Origin: Crotalaria pallida
Lineage: Eukaryota; Streptophyta; Magnoliopsida; Fabales; Fabaceae
NCBI GenBank assembly: GCA_037953625.1
Contig: CM075655.1
Span: 72,257,501-72,321,500 of the forward strand
Direction: 5' to 3'
Length of the DNA stretch: 64,000 bases
The notes beneath the pieces are model-generated. The model worked only from the letters and a program-made list of their open reading frames with translations, made no database searches and was not told the DNA's origin. The translations under genes were made by a program, and so were the position numbers. The first letter of the stretch is position 1, and every line of letters begins with the position of its first letter. Shown in pieces: positions 44,255 to 57,408 of the stretch.

Positions 44255-47200
44255 TTATACAAACAAGTCAGGATAATGCTGACGCATCTTATCCTCTAAT
44301 TCCCAAGATGATTCTATCGCATCACCACAAACCCAGACGACTTTGACCAGACAAATGTCCTTCCCTCTAAGCTGTTTAACTCTCCGGTCTTCAATGCGAA
44401 CTGGCACAACTTTGAAGGTTAGATTCTCATGAACTTCTAAGTCATCAGGTTGGATTCTAAGGACAATGGTGGGGTCATGGACATATCTCTTTAATTGAGA
44501 CACATGGAATACATTATGAAGGTTAGCTAATGACGGAGGCAGGGCTAACTGATAAGCTACTGGGCCGACTCTTTTGAGGATTTAATAGGGACCAATAAAC
44601 TTAGGTGATAGTTTCTGGGTTTTTAAAGCTCTACTAACACCTTTTGTTGGTACTATTCTAATGAATACATGGTCTCCTTCGGCAAACTCTAAAGGTTTCT
44701 TTCTCCTATCAGCATAGCTTTTCTGCCTACTTTGAGCTGCCCTCATCTTCTCTTGTATCATCTTGATCTGTTCTGTGGTCTCTTGCACAAAGTCTGGCCC
44801 AACCAGAGAATTCTCCCCCACTTGAAACCAGCATAACGGCGTCTGACACTTTCTTCCATACAAAGCTTCAAATGGTGCCATTCCAATACTCGTGTGATAA
44901 CTGTTGTTGTAAGTGAACTCCACGAGTGGCAACATTTGTTCCCAGTTCCCTTGACCTTCCAACGCACAGGCTCGCAAAATGTCCTCCAGTGACTGAATAG
45001 TCCTTTCCGTCTGACCATCAGTCTGAGGATGGTATGCAGAACTTAACTTCAATTTTGAACCCAAGGCTCTATGCAGATCTTCCCAAAACTTCGATGTAAA
45101 TCTCGGATCGCGATCAGATACAATGCTTGATGGTACACCGTGCAGACGAACAACTTCTTTGATGTACAACTGGGTAAGCTTTTCCAACGAGTAGCGCATA
45201 TTCACGGGAATGAAATGCGCCGACTTGGTTAAACGATCCACGATCACCCAGATGGCATCATGACCAGTAGATGTTCTTGGCAATCCCGACACAAAATCCA
45301 TCGAGATACTATCCCATTTCAACACAGGAAATTCCAAGGAAAGTAACTCTCCTCCTGGCCTTTGATGTTCCACTTTCGCCTTTTGACACACCAAACAACA
45401 GGCCACATACTCAGCTACATCTTTCTTCAAACCAGACCACCAAAATAGCTTCTTTAAGTCCTGGTACATTTTGGTAGCTCCCGGATGCATACTCATCTTA
45501 CTCTTATGCGCCTCATCCAGAATCATCCTTCTTACTTCTAAATCATCAGGCACCCAAATCCTTGTTTTAAAGCGAAGGATTCCATCCTTCCCTTCTTGAA
45601 ACTCCAATTCCTTGCCTTCTTCCATCAACTTCCTCTTTTCCATGAGTTTCTCATCCTTGCGTTGCAATTCCCGAATTCGTTGCAGAAACTCATTAGCAAT
45701 CTGCAGCATCCCCATCTTGATACTTGCCGGCTCCACTTGCATCGTCAGACTCAAATCCCGGAATTCCTCTATCAGTGCAGCTTCTCTGACCATCATTGTA
45801 CTGATGTGCATTGCCTTTCTACTCAATGCATCTGCCACAACATTGGCCTTCCCCGGATGGTAATGGAGCTCGAACTCATAATCTTTCAAAAACTCCATCC
45901 ATCGACGCTGCCTCATATGCAACTCCTTTTGATCGAAGAGGTACTTTAAACTCTTATGGTCACTGAACACTCGGAACGTAGTGCCATAGAGATAGTGCCT
46001 CCAGATCTTTAATGCAAATACCACAGCTGCCAGCTCCAAATCATGAGTTGGATAGTTCATTTCATGAACTTTTAGCTGTCTCGAGGCATAGGCGACGACT
46101 TGCCCTTCTTGCATCAAAAAGCACCCAAGGCCTTGTTTCGACGCGTCACAGTACACATCAAAGCTCTTCTGTGTATCGGGCAGAATCAATACCGGAGACG
46201 ATGTCAACCTTTCCTTCAGTTCCCGAAAACTCCTTTCACGCTTCTCATCCCAAAGGAATGGTTGATCTTTCCGAGTCAACTTCGTCAAAGGCAGTGCGAT
46301 CTTCGAGAAACCTTCTATAAACCTTCTATAGTACCCAGCCAAGCCAAGAAAACTTCTCACCTCCGTGACCGACTTTGGTTGCTCCCATTGCAAAACTGAA
46401 CTCACTTTCGTCGGATCAACGGCTATCCCTTTGTCTGAAATCACATGCCCCAAGAACTTAACCTCCTTTAGCCAGAACTCACATTTTGTAAGTTTGGCGT
46501 ACAATTGCTTCTCCTTTAGGATACTCAACACCATCCTCAAGTGTTCAGTATGCTCCTCCGGGTTCTTGGAATAGATAAGGATATCATCTATGAACACAAC
46601 CACGAATGAATCTAAATAAGGTCTAAAGATTCGATTCATGTAGTCCATAAAGATAGCTGGTGCATTAGTCAATCCGAACGGCATCACGACATACTCATAA
46701 TGCCCGTATCGGGATCGAAATGCAGTCTTAGAGATATCCTCTTCTCTTATCCTGATTTGATGGTACCCCGACCTCAAATCAATCTTGGAAAATACCGAAG
46801 CTCCACGAACTTGATCCATAAGGTCATCTATCCTCGGCAATGGATACTTGTTCTTGATGGTGACCTTATTCAGTTGTCGGTAGTCGATGAACATCCTCAT
46901 ACTACCATCTTTCTTCTTGACAAACAAAACCGAAGCACCCCAAGGTGACACACTTGGTCGAATCATCTGCTTCTGTAGTAGCTCCTCAATCTGCTTCTTC
47001 ATTTCTGCCATTTCCGGTGGTGTCATTCTATAGGGAGCGGTAGAAATGGGACCAGCTCCCGGAACTAGATCAATACCAAATTCAATCTCTCTTCTTGGTG
47101 GCAACCTAGGGATCTCATCAACAAAAATTTCCGGAAAGTCTCTGACAATAGGGATCTCTTCCATCCTTGGACCATTCTCCTCCACCTCAGAGTTGAATAG

Positions 47201-48589
47201 GCACACGTAGCTGGAGGGTTTTGAATTTCTATAGGTCACTACATTTCTATCACAATCTATGATTACTTGGTTTTGACTTAACCAGTCCATTCCCAAGATC
47301 ACATCTAATTGTGCTAAGGGTAAGCAGATCAAATCTACTTTAGAGGTTTGTCCTAGCACTTCTATACAACAGTTAAGACATGCTCTAGAAACTACTACTG
47401 GAGCATTAGTAGGGGTTTCTACTTTGAGAGTATAAGGCATTTCAGATATCATCAAGCCTAACCGGTTTACACATTCATACGAAACGAATGAATGCGTTGC
47501 ACCAGAATCAAACAAAACATGACAAAACTGACCATTAAGCAAGTATTTACCTTGCACCAGATTAGAAGATCGGTTTGCTTCCACACCACTAAGGGTGAAA
47601 ACCCTTCCTTGAGCCATAGGTCTTTCTGCAGTTCCTCTTGAGTTGGCTTTGGCCGGTTCCTTGCAGTCCCTTGCAAAATGTCCCGGCTTTCCACAGTTAA
47701 AGCAACCACTTGTCCCCCAACACACACGGCCATAGTGATTGCGCTTGCACTTATCGCAGAATGGAGCCTCGCTCCGATAATTCCTTCCATCCGAACTACC
47801 AGCTTTTCCTTTGCCTTTCCCTCGGCGATCATACGGACCTTTGCCTCTGTTATTGAAACCTTTACGCCTCTGGGGTCCATAGCTCTGATTGTCCTTCTTC
47901 TCTGAGACTTGCATCTCCTCAGCCTTGGTATCGTCTTCATACATCCTACACATGTCCACTAGTGCAGGAAAGCTTTGAATCCGCTGGTAGCTGAAAATCG
48001 ACTTCAACTTTGGCCTTAAGCCTCCTTCAAACTTTATGCATTTGCTCCTCTCATCTGGATTGTTCTGATAGTATGGAGAGTATTTCATCAGCTCCTCAAA
48101 CTTGGCTGCGTACTCACCCACACTCATATTTCCTTGCTTCAGCTGCTAGAATTCCACCTCCTTCTTCCTCCTTAGATCTTCAGGGAAATACTTTTGGAGA
48201 AACTTCTCCATGAATACTCCCTAACTTACCTCCCTTCCTTCATATTGCAGAAGCTGCATCGTGTGATTCCACCAATTCTCAGCTTCATCCTCTAACATGT
48301 AGGTTGCATACGCCACCTTTTGAGCATCAGAACACTCCATTGTTCTCAGAATCTTATCCATGGTGTGAATCCACTTATTGGCCTCTTCCGGTTTAAATCC
48401 TCCTTCGAACTTTGGTGGATTACAGCTCCTAAAATCAGCCAAAGTCTTCGCCTCAGCGTTACCCACATTACACTGATGAGGCGGGTTAACCGGTTGAGAT
48501 GGTTGTTGAGATTGTCGTTGCATAGCCTCCAACACTGTGGTGATTCGTTATAACATCGCGTTGGTGTGATTTTGGTTTCTAGTTGCCAT
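44255..48589 (-). pseudogene. Chromovirus Gag-Pol-chromodomain polyprotein with four nonsense codons
   Basis: One frame of about 1444 codons from ATG 48589 to the stop at 44255, broken only by in-frame stops at 48548-48550, 48221-48223, 48146-48148 and 44582-44584; no frameshift. The longest open part (44582-48127, 1181 residues) shows zinc knuckle CFNCGKPGHFARDC (142-155), protease LFDSGATHS (Asp207), reverse transcriptase with FIDD (512-515), RNase H (D661, E698, D723, D766), integrase zinc finger (H874, H881, C911, C914) and catalytic D944, D1005, E1041. The last open part (44255-44503) carries a chromodomain-like C-terminus (KVVWVCGDAIESSWELED), which in this clade directs insertion toward heterochromatin. 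The stops look like point mutations in a formerly active copy. Confidence 0.93.
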
Positions 48590-48861
48590 ATTAGACCTGC
48601 GCTATGGGCTTATGGTCACATATGTTGAACTACAGAAACTTCAATTACACCACCTATACTAGGGCTATATTTTAAACTCTTAAATCAACAATCAATTGTG
48701 TCTTGTACTCAAAAGAGACAAGATACAAACAAATCAAGGGTATCTAAAGCTCAACAAACAAAATGATAACATTCAAATAGTGTAAATGCCCTGGAGATAC
48801 CTGCTTGATGTTGATGGCTACCTTTCTGAAACTACTTCCACTACTACAGGATCTGACTTTT

Positions 48862-48873
48862 GCTCTGATACCA
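48862..48873 (-). other. Primer-binding site of the chromovirus
   Basis: The minus strand reads TGGTATCAGAGC (initiator-Met tRNA), five bases inside the 5' LTR. Confidence 0.9.
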
Positions 48874-48878
48874 CTCAG

Positions 48879-49270
48879 TGTGACACCCTTCCGGATTACC
48901 CAAATATAATAAAGTAATTAAGCTTTTATATTGGATAATATATGGACTTGTGAGGATTAAGAAAATATGGAAATAAAATTTTCTTTTAAAAGCGGGTGCA
49001 CAAATCAACACTTGGAATTCTTGGAGAATAAACCCTAAGGTATTACCAAAACAGTTATATTGAATTCGGCGATTTCTGAAACCTTTTCGAAAGTTGGGTA
49101 GCATTCATCTTTTGGAACCGTATTTTATATTATAGAAAATAACTGAAGCTACCCTTGCTTTATTTGATAAAACTGATACCATCGAATAGTTTTCACAGCC
49201 GAGCCCTTGAATAGATTAAATCAGAGTAAGCAGAATTATCGGACTATGCAATTACTAGTAAGATGAACAT

Positions 49271-49308
<38 letters not shown>

Positions 49309-52300
49309 AGAGTCATAAATACATAGCCCCATATCAAAGCTTCCAAGATCACAAAATACAAGTCCATAAACAGATCTACATAATAACATGACCAAATCCC
49401 TAGAGAACCCCAAAAGTATATCTACAACATATATACATAATCAAAATAAAACTCTAAGGGTGGTCACGTAGATCCGGCAGCATCAGATGTAGTAGTAGTG
49501 ATAACAGCAGTCTCCAAGAAACATAAGTAGTAAGGTAGTAGCATCATCATCAACACAGCAGTAGCAGCAAGATCTCCTCCACAGCCTCCACACATCGGAT
49601 CCCCTGATCCTCATCACATACCCTATGCACAAACCTAGGGATCATCGTCCCTCCAATCACTCCCAGTAGAATTCACGACAGGCTCGCTCCCACTCTCGTC
49701 CTCCACCGGGTCCTCCTCGATCTCATCCGAGGGAGAGTGTACCCTACCACTGGGTACCGGGTCAGGTGATGGTGAAACCCTGACTGGGCTCCTCGGATTA
49801 GAAGGGGGAGTCTCCTCGCGGATGACTCTCGAGGTAAAAGGGTGAGAGCGGGTAGGTCGAAAACGGAAACTGTGATAGGAGCGAGCTGGTCGCGTGGGCG
49901 GTGGTCCATGGTAAGTGTAAAACGGGGGTACATGCATAGTGTATATGATGGGAATCCTAAATCTACGAGGACGAAATCGGATCAACGGGTTCGGGTGGTA
50001 GAAGGTAACCTCTACCTCTCCCTCGAACACCGCGCGATGGTCCTCATAGATCCATGTGCCACTAGGAAGTGGCCGGATCTCGATGCAAGCAATGTAACGA
50101 GACATCACCTACAAGGGCATAGGGGTAAGCAATTCTATACACATAATCAACAGAGAATAAATTGTGCAATATGAGTATGTAAATATGTATCAATTAACAA
50201 CAATCACATATAACACTTAGCAGTTAATTAATGCACTTAAGATGCTCACACTTATTTCATTTATCACAATTGATTTAAATGAGTGGCATGATGCATGACT
50301 TTAGCTCTCAAGCCTATCTCCATCATACTATGTCACTCTCTGACGTCCATCCCCGACAACCCTGCACTCAACAGTGCGTTGTATTCCTAGGTATACAACA
50401 ATCCGTACATTCATCTAGAATGTACACGTCAAGCATGGTATCCATGCCACCCGAGCATACCCCGTCATCCAAACGGACCGTCATCCAAACGGTATAACCA
50501 TATCGGCATCCACTAAGCCGACCACGTCAACGACGTGTCATCAAGCAAGCGTATTGGCACTCCCAGAGGCCCTCCACATGTTTACCAAAAACATGATATA
50601 CGTCCTACCATCCCAACTCCAAAATGAATGCATTACTTTACTTAAAGGGAATTGATTGATGTTTTATCCTTTTATTAATACATTACGTGCCTCCCGAGCA
50701 ACGTATCGTTATTCAAATGAAAATATCATAACGTCAATCAATTTCCTTTAATTCCAGGATCACTTGGTTTATCGTCCTTTAAGTGTTACAAAATGACTTA
50801 GAATTGAAAATGGTATTTTTAAGTATCTGACTAAAAATACTCGAGTGTTTTCCATAATACTCGATTAGTTTATCATTTTCCAGATTTTACTCGAGTAGTT
50901 CATGATTATACTCGAGTCGTTCATGTCTATTTAGAGATTCCAGTTTTCAGATCTTCAATAATATACTCGAGTAATTCATGAGATACTCGAGTAGTCCATT
51001 ACCCAGAATACTCGAGTAGTTCACATATTACTCGAGTTGTTCATTAATTTTTACTCTTGTTACCTCTGAAATACTCGAGTGCTTAGCCTGGTTCTCAAGT
51101 TGGTGCGCCAATTTTCACACTGGTGCATCACGAAATACTCGAGTGTTAAGCCATATACTCGAGTGTTTGCAGACAGAACAGACTGAAACTTGGTTTTTAC
51201 ATACCATTTCAATTTCTAAACATTTTTAACCCAAACCAGTGATCACAATAGTTCATATACCATATATTGAACATGTTACCATACTCATTTCATATCAAAT
51301 AACCAATTTGACAGAGAATCAATAAATCATGCATAAAAACACATTTTAACAACTCAATACTTCAATTTACACAATAAGCACAATACTCATGAAACAAAGT
51401 TCATTTAAGCTTGCATGCATGATATAGAACTTGCTCAACACAGTTTTAGAGCAAAGCTTGGTCTCCAAACCAAAGACCTATTCAATCTAAGCCCTTAGAG
51501 CCTCTTGGTGGCTCTCTAACACAAATCATGGAATTTAATCTCTATCTAGTGAATATAATTACTTCCCCTTACCTCTCAGATGTGAATCAAAAAAGAAATC
51601 CCCAAAGAAAAGCTCCACAACTCTCAGACCAACTTCAAGCACCACATGCAGAGCATTTTGAGTGCAACACCAAAGTGGAATTGGTTTACCCATGAAACAG
51701 AGAATAAAATTGGGGAAATTAGATTTTCTAGACTCTATGCAACATAATCTAACTAAGGAAACCGAATTTGAGATTCAAGGATTCGTGAGCTTACCAGAAA
51801 TCAAACCCAAAGTAAGCTCCCAGAACTGATGACTGCAACTCAGCCTCAACTTCTCAGCTTCGATTCTAACAACACACTCACTCTCAGCTCACAATCTTTA
51901 TGTCTATACAAAGCTCGTGATGTGAGCTTTGTATTCGTGTATCACTCAAGCCTTAACACTCAGAATTGAAAGAGAATCGAAGAGGGCAAATTCGAAACCC
52001 TAGCTTTGTCAACAAGAGCAAGATTGAGCAAAATTCCTAACTTCACGGTGTTGATGGGTTTAAATAGAGATAGAGGGAGCTCATGCATGTCAACACGCCA
52101 CCCATGGCGTTGGCAAGGAGACGATTTCGTGGCAGGAGAAGGGAATCGTTCATGGTGACTCATCAAACGCACTAACTCGTGCAGTTTGACCCAAAATACT
52201 CGAGTTTTTCAGAAAATACTCGAGTATTTTTTCCAATTTTTGAAAAATAATTATTTTATTTAATTTCCCTCCAAAACCTTTCCTATAATTGCTTCTAGGT

Positions 52301-52488
52301 CCCAACCCAGGGACTAATATGCAAAATACTCATTTTAGGCATTTATTATATTTATTAAATAATTTCACACTCATATACCAACTATATGAACACATATTTT
52401 AATCAAGGATTAATATGGAAATAATTAATTATAATTAATTTATAATTAACATTTCATTAATCGGGGATTAAAATTTTGGGGTGTTACA
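48879..52488 (-). repeat. 5' LTR of the chromovirus
   Basis: 3610-bp partner of 40594-44212 with the same internal modules; small differences such as a shorter TA run and single substitutions suggest roughly 1 percent divergence. Confidence 0.95.
49635..50105 (-). CDS. Second copy of the LTR ORF
   Basis: Same 156-residue frame as 41358-41828 in the other LTR; four residue differences (T/P, V/I, D/N, H/N). It lies downstream of the LTR TATA box and palindrome clusters, so a transcript starting in this LTR would contain it. Function unknown. Confidence 0.3.
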   Translation of the reverse strand: MSRYIACIEIRPLPSGTWIYEDHRAVFEGEVEVTFYHPNPLIRFRPRRFRIPIIYTMHVPPFYTYHGPPPTRPARSYHSFRFRPTRSHPFTSRVIREETPPSNPRSPVRVSPSPDPVPSGRVHSPSDEIEEDPVEDESGSEPVVNSTGSDWRDDDP

Positions 52489-52493
52489 CCTTG

Positions 52494-52902
52494 ATCCTCT
52501 CTTAGGCTTGATTTCAATTATCAATTCCATTAAAGAAATTCATTAAGGATTTTGAATCATTCTCCACGGATTTGGCTTCCTTGAATAAGAGGAATGGATT
52601 GTTTTCTCTAACCTCGCTCACATTTCCTTTCTCAAAACCGCAGCCTTTGTTGCCTAAAAAGGGAAAGATTGAATCACTTCCAATTGAATTCCTTGACTAG
52701 AAACGATCAACACTACTACCCCTGGGCTTGGGTGTATCAGATAGAACCTTTAGTATCATCTCCCTCTTATGTATAAATAAAATGTACCGGGTAAACATGT
52801 ACTTTTTCTGTTGTTATTATTTATAAATTTTTTATTGGTTTTTTCCCTTTTCTTCGGAAAAGTAATTAAATTTTTTAATAACATTAAAGAAATTAATGTG
52901 TA
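52494..52902 (+). other. Continuation of 39063-40588, then AT-rich DNA
   Basis: No gene seen. It resumes directly after the CCTTG duplication and ends at a fold-back MITE. Confidence 0.4.
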
Positions 52903-53049
52903 TGCACTGACAGTGTAAAGTTTTGTACACCTTCAGTCCATCATTCACCATTCATTTGTATTATTTTAATCTAAAAGTCAACGATCATAAACAGATGAAC
53001 GATGGATGATGCACTGGTTGTGTAAAAAACCTTTACACTATTGGTGCAT
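52903..53049. mobile_element. Fold-back MITE
   Basis: About 147 bp with imperfect inverted ends TGCACTGACAGTGTAAAGTTTT and the complement of TGCACCAATAGTGTAAAGGTTTTT; further inverted strings inside (CATCATTC.. and GATGGATGATG). No transposase. Confidence 0.65.
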
Positions 53050-53600
53050 TCTCGATTTTCTCAACATTAAAAATGTAAAAATTTGATATATTTTTTCAAA
53101 ACTAAATTTTAATTATTATTAGAACTCTAAAAAAATGTTAACATAACAGTGGTGTTTGTGGAAAGAAATAATTAAATAGTGTTTTATAGATAAGATCAAA
53201 ATAAAAACCACAAAAGAATTTTATAAATAGGACTAGAAGAAATATTTATTATTTAGTTTTTTAATACCTTAATTATGTTTTTCTTATATATTTTTGTTTC
53301 TTTATCATCATTAATTCTTTTGTGAAAAATAACATTTATTACATTAATCTACATTGTTAATAATTGGGCAATAAAATTGAGGACTTTTCCCTCATATTTT
53401 GCCATTATTAATGGTCCCCACCTCATCAACTTAACACACTAAATGATAAAATAAAGCATTAAAAAATTAAAGAGAGACAAAAGCATTACAAACAAAAACA
53501 GCTTCTTCAAGAAGCTTCACAAACAAAAACAACACACGAAGCTTTTTTTAGAAGCTGAACAACCCACTTTGAAAAAAAGATAGAAGCTGAACAAACAATA
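53050..53600. other. AT-rich DNA, no gene seen
   Basis: AT-rich with repeated AAGAAGCTTC/GAAGCTT strings near 53500-53590; no coding signal. Confidence 0.5.
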
Positions 53601-53663
53601 TCAGCCCTCTCTCTCCATCGACACCCTCTCTCTCATACTCTCATCAGCCCACCGTCCACAGCC

Positions 53664-53828
53664 ATGGCTCGCGGCCGCCGCCACCTCCACCCGCTCAGCA
53701 TCTCTCATCTCCCTTATCTCTCTCACTCTCATCACTACACCGACGAGAATCGCGGCTGCCACCGCTACCAGCCGCTCAGATTGCCATGGCAAATCACACC
53801 TCTACCATCGCTGAATGTTGAAGATTGA
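53664..53828 (+). CDS. Short GC-rich ORF, possible captured first exon
   Basis: 54 codons from ATG (CAGCCATGGCTCG context) starting MARGRRHLHPLS, rich in His, Arg and Ser, in a GC-rich patch preceded by a CT-rich leader. It resembles the start of a plant gene, but no domain is seen and no downstream exon is convincing. The CT-rich lead-in is similar in style to 12110-12345. It may be a captured fragment or chance. Confidence 0.2.
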   Translation: MARGRRHLHPLSISHLPYLSHSHHYTDENRGCHRYQPLRLPWQITPLPSLNVED

Positions 53829-55583
53829 TACCGAGAAGATAACATTTGGGTAGGATTTCTTTCCAAAAAGTTTATTCTTTTATGCTCCATCCATGTTGCA
53901 TTGACTCATTTTTGTCGAAAATTAATGGATTGTAATTTGTATGCATTGTTGTTGTTGTTGATTTTTGTCCAGACATTATGAGAAGGAGCAATTTCTGCTA
54001 TTTAATAAATAGAGAAGAAACAGGGAAGGAAATCCCGATTCTGAGAAGGTGAAATTAAAATTTGTGCTTTTTAATAAATTAAATTTTTTTCCATCTTCTT
54101 AGCTTAAATGTTGATTGGAGGAGGAATCAAGATGTGTGAAGGTTAGTGCTGATGTTTATAGCATTTTAGTGTTTTACATTAAGTATTAGTTACTTAGTTT
54201 ATGTGAGTAACTAAAAATGAAATAAGAAAAAAAAACTAACAAGTAAATAAATTGTTGTGCTGGCTTTGATGTAGAAGATTAGTATTTTATCTCCATTGGA
54301 CTCTTTTTTGACTTTTGGATTTTATTGAGTTGGAGAGTAAAAAAGTAATATAAGATATAGTTATAATATGTTTTGTTTATGATGCACATCAAGTGTTTTT
54401 GAAAAGTCCTAAGAATACGTTTTTGATGTTGTTATTTCTTGAAGCAGGTATTTTTTATATACACAAGATAAACATCCATTATAAAGAAGAAACATCATCT
54501 AATTCTTCTAAGAAGCATCATTGAAGTTTTAGTGGAGGTATATTTTGATGCAATTTTTTTGTTCTTTTTGTATTCACGTACTTGCCACTTTGATTATGGA
54601 TTATTAAAAAGGAAAGCTAATATAATAGAGTATGTTGTTGTTACTTGCCTTAATTAGATGAGAAATTTTCAGATATTATCTATAAACCAATCCATTTAGA
54701 TGAAAATGGACTTTTTAAACAAGTATCTTTTATTTGTTATTGACATATGGTGAAAGCATAGATACGTATGATATCCATTTTCTTTTACCTTTTGAACCCA
54801 TCGAGACCATGTTTTCCCAAATTTTCATGAAGGTTGTTTATAAAACAAAAGACTAAGCTAATCAATGAAAATGCATACTTTACAGTTGCTCCACAAACAA
54901 CTGATGATTACTTTACACACAAGTGGATGAAGGTATTAAATTGTTTGAATTCAACGTTCATTAAAGCATTCATAATCTTCATCTTATGAAAATGTGTTTA
55001 GCTATTGGTTTAAGATTTCAGGACAAGAGTTTTTTCACTTCTACTCAGTCAAAAGCATTCATTAAAGCTATTAAAGAAATTGGTTTTGCTATTCAAGGAA
55101 ATGCTAAAGGTGACGCTTACTGAGATAGTAGTCAAATATTTGTGAAAATGATCATGTCCTTGCAAATGCAGTTTTGGAATGTTTACTTGACAAACTATTT
55201 TGATCCAAAATTTCAAGGGAAAGTAAATAACAAGATTTAGATAATCTTCTTCCTCTCTTCTATATTTCTTTTTTCCTTTTTTTTTCTTCTTTTCTTTGTC
55301 GATGTTTTCCTCTGTCTCTCTCTTTTTTTTTCGTTTTTTCCTCTCATTCCTCTCTTTATTTTTTATGTTTTCAGATAACAACTTTTCAAAGATCAGATCA
55401 GAGGGCATGCATATTCAAATTTATAAGGAAGGTGAGATTTTGGTTTTATTTAAACTTCTACTCAAGAATTTATTTTTTCTTAATCCATGTTTCTGCCTAT
55501 TTTTGTTTGTTTTATTTAGGATTTTAATTTTAATTTGGTATTTCCCATATTCCTATACAGATTGCAATCAATGAGGTAAAGAT
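53829..55583 (+). other. Gene-fragment-like or decayed element DNA, no assignable ORF
   Basis: Alternating AT-rich stretches and short readable segments with splice-like strings (TGCAG, TTTCAGGACAAG). A polypyrimidine tract of about 110 bp lies at 55245-55355. I cannot name a gene. Confidence 0.3.
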
Positions 55584-56058
55584 TGTCGTGGCCGGGGTCC
55601 CGGGTTGCCCTCGGGGCCTCGCCTACGAGTGGGGGTCGATTGACCCAATATGGAGTCGCCACCGCATTTGTTACAAAAACGTGAAAAAAACAATTATTAT
55701 TAAAAAGGATAAAGATTGATCACGAACTAGATAGATTCCGAGTTCGAGAGTCGGTTACGAGCCAGGGAAGGTAGTAGCACCATGTTCGCCCATTCGAGAA
55801 TGGTACCATTGATTGATTTTAATTAAAAGACGACCTAAATAAATTGATTTGCCAAAATTATTTGCTTTTAATTGTTGTGCCTGACAAGGTTGCCCTTGGT
55901 CCTACGTACCCTCATAAAATGAGGAATCAAGACTACGTAGTTCTTAATTAATTTTTAATTTTTTTTAAATATATTTTATGCGGAGAGGAAATATGCACAA
56001 GACCTCAACATTTAGTCAAGGAAAGAAGGATTTCCAAAACGCATTAGAATTCTTAATT
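55584..56058 (-). repeat. Fragment of a Tat/Ogre-like gypsy LTR
   Basis: The plus strand begins TGTCGTGGCC, a possible LTR terminus. It contains GGAGTCGCCACC and, further on, TCCTACGTACCCTCAT..GAGGAATCAAGACTACGTAG, strings I associate with Tat/Ogre-type LTRs read in reverse. It is cut at 56058 by the next LTR. Family assignment is from memory of style only. Confidence 0.4.
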
Positions 56059-56329
56059 TGTAACACCCCTAATTTTCGTCTCCCAAATAACCAAGAAATT
56101 AATTATAACAATTATTTTATAATTGATTTATATTAGTTTTGAAGTTTTTAGTTTTTGTACATTATGTGTTTTTATATATAAAAATATGAGATATATTTTT
56201 ATATGGTTATTTTGTACAAAAATGTGAATATTGTAATTTAGTCCTTGGGTTGGGACCTAATTGCAATATTAAAAAGGTTTTTGAAGAAAGAGTAATTAAA
56301 TTATTAATTTTTGAATTTTATCAGTATGT

Positions 56330-56358
56330 AACCGGTTAGAAGGGCTGTGTAACCGGTT
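56330..56358 (+). promoter_or_regulatory. AACCGGTT pair upstream of the TATA box
   Basis: Copies start at 56330 and 56351 (21 bp), about 271 bp from the LTR start, the slot occupied by the ACTCGAGT pair in the 40594 LTR. Confidence 0.75.
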
Positions 56359-56489
56359 ACACGATGAACTCAGAAATTGGGATTAGTGCGTTTGATGAGT
56401 AATCACCCAATTAACCCAGAAATTGCCACGATTTCTTCCTTCCTTGAGTGGAGATAGACGTGTCGCCTTGCATGTTACTCCAATTCGTC

Positions 56490-56497
56490 TATAAAAG
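56490..56497 (+). promoter_or_regulatory. TATA box of the partial LTR
   Basis: TATAAAAG, 431 bp from the LTR start; the homologous LTR has its TATA-like box at about 422 bp. Confidence 0.6.
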
Positions 56498-57408
56498 GCT
56501 GGATTGCTGAAGGATTTGGGGTTGATTCTCTGAATTTAGGGTTGAAGCTCTGTTTAGGGTTTGTAAGTTCGTCTCTGAAATTCTCCTTCGTTTCTGAGAG
56601 TTAGAACATGAGTGATACACTGTTACAAAGCTCACATCAAGGGCTTTGTATTGATATAAAGATTTTGAGTTGAGAGTCCCTGAATCAAGAGAACGAAGCT
56701 TTCAAAGTAAGGGTGTTGGAGCTGTCAACACTGATTCTGAGTTTCTGGAGCTTGCTTTGGACTTCGATTTGGGTAAGCACATGCACTTTTTGAGTCTCAA
56801 ATCTGTTCAAATCCGTAGTGCATGTTGCATAGATTGAGTGTTGATGGTTTTCCCCAATTTGTTTGTCCAATTCATGTGTCAAATCTTGTAGTTTGTGGAC
56901 CCTGTCAAACCTGTTGTGGACTGAAAATGGAGATTGTGGATTCTGGGGAGATCTGGAAAATTCCAGTGATTAGATTCATCAAGCACGAACCTAAGGTAAG
57001 GGGGAAGCTTACTATTTGCTAGAATGAGGATAAATTGTGGTAGAATATAGGATGAGTCACCAAGAGACTCAAAGGGCATAAGTTAAAATGGTTAAATGGA
57101 TTGGAAGCCAATTTGAGCTCAATTGTTGTTTTGAGCAATGTTATCTAGATGCATGCAAGCTATGTTGATGTTGATTTCATGACTTAATTGGATATTATGT
57201 GAATTGATGCATTAAGTTGTGAAATATGTGCAATTATGTGCAATTTGAGTATCTAAATTGAATGCATGCAATATAGATAGGTTTCTGTGGTTGAACACAC
57301 TAGTATTAAGGTATGTAAACTCTATTTATGAAAGAAATTGGTTAGATTTGAGTATGGTATAAAATGGTATGCAAAACCTCATTTTTCAGTGTATGTTCTG
57401 CCTAATCT

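Larger units (their letters stand above)
40594..52488 (-). mobile_element. Complete Tekay-like chromovirus (Ty3/gypsy) with long LTRs
   Basis: An 11,895-bp element flanked by CCTTG (40589-40593, 52489-52493). LTRs are 3619 and 3610 bp, and most of the length difference is a (TA)n run. PBS, polypurine tract and a gag-to-chromodomain polyprotein are in the correct order. The polyprotein is stopped at four codons, so this copy is not autonomous. The very long LTRs and C-terminal chromodomain point to the Tekay/Del clade. Confidence 0.95.

Noticed and set aside
55049..55574. Lys/Glu-rich minus ORF and Phe/Leu-rich plus ORF over the polypyrimidine tract
   Set aside because: Composition artefacts of a TTC/CTT-rich tract read on opposite strands.
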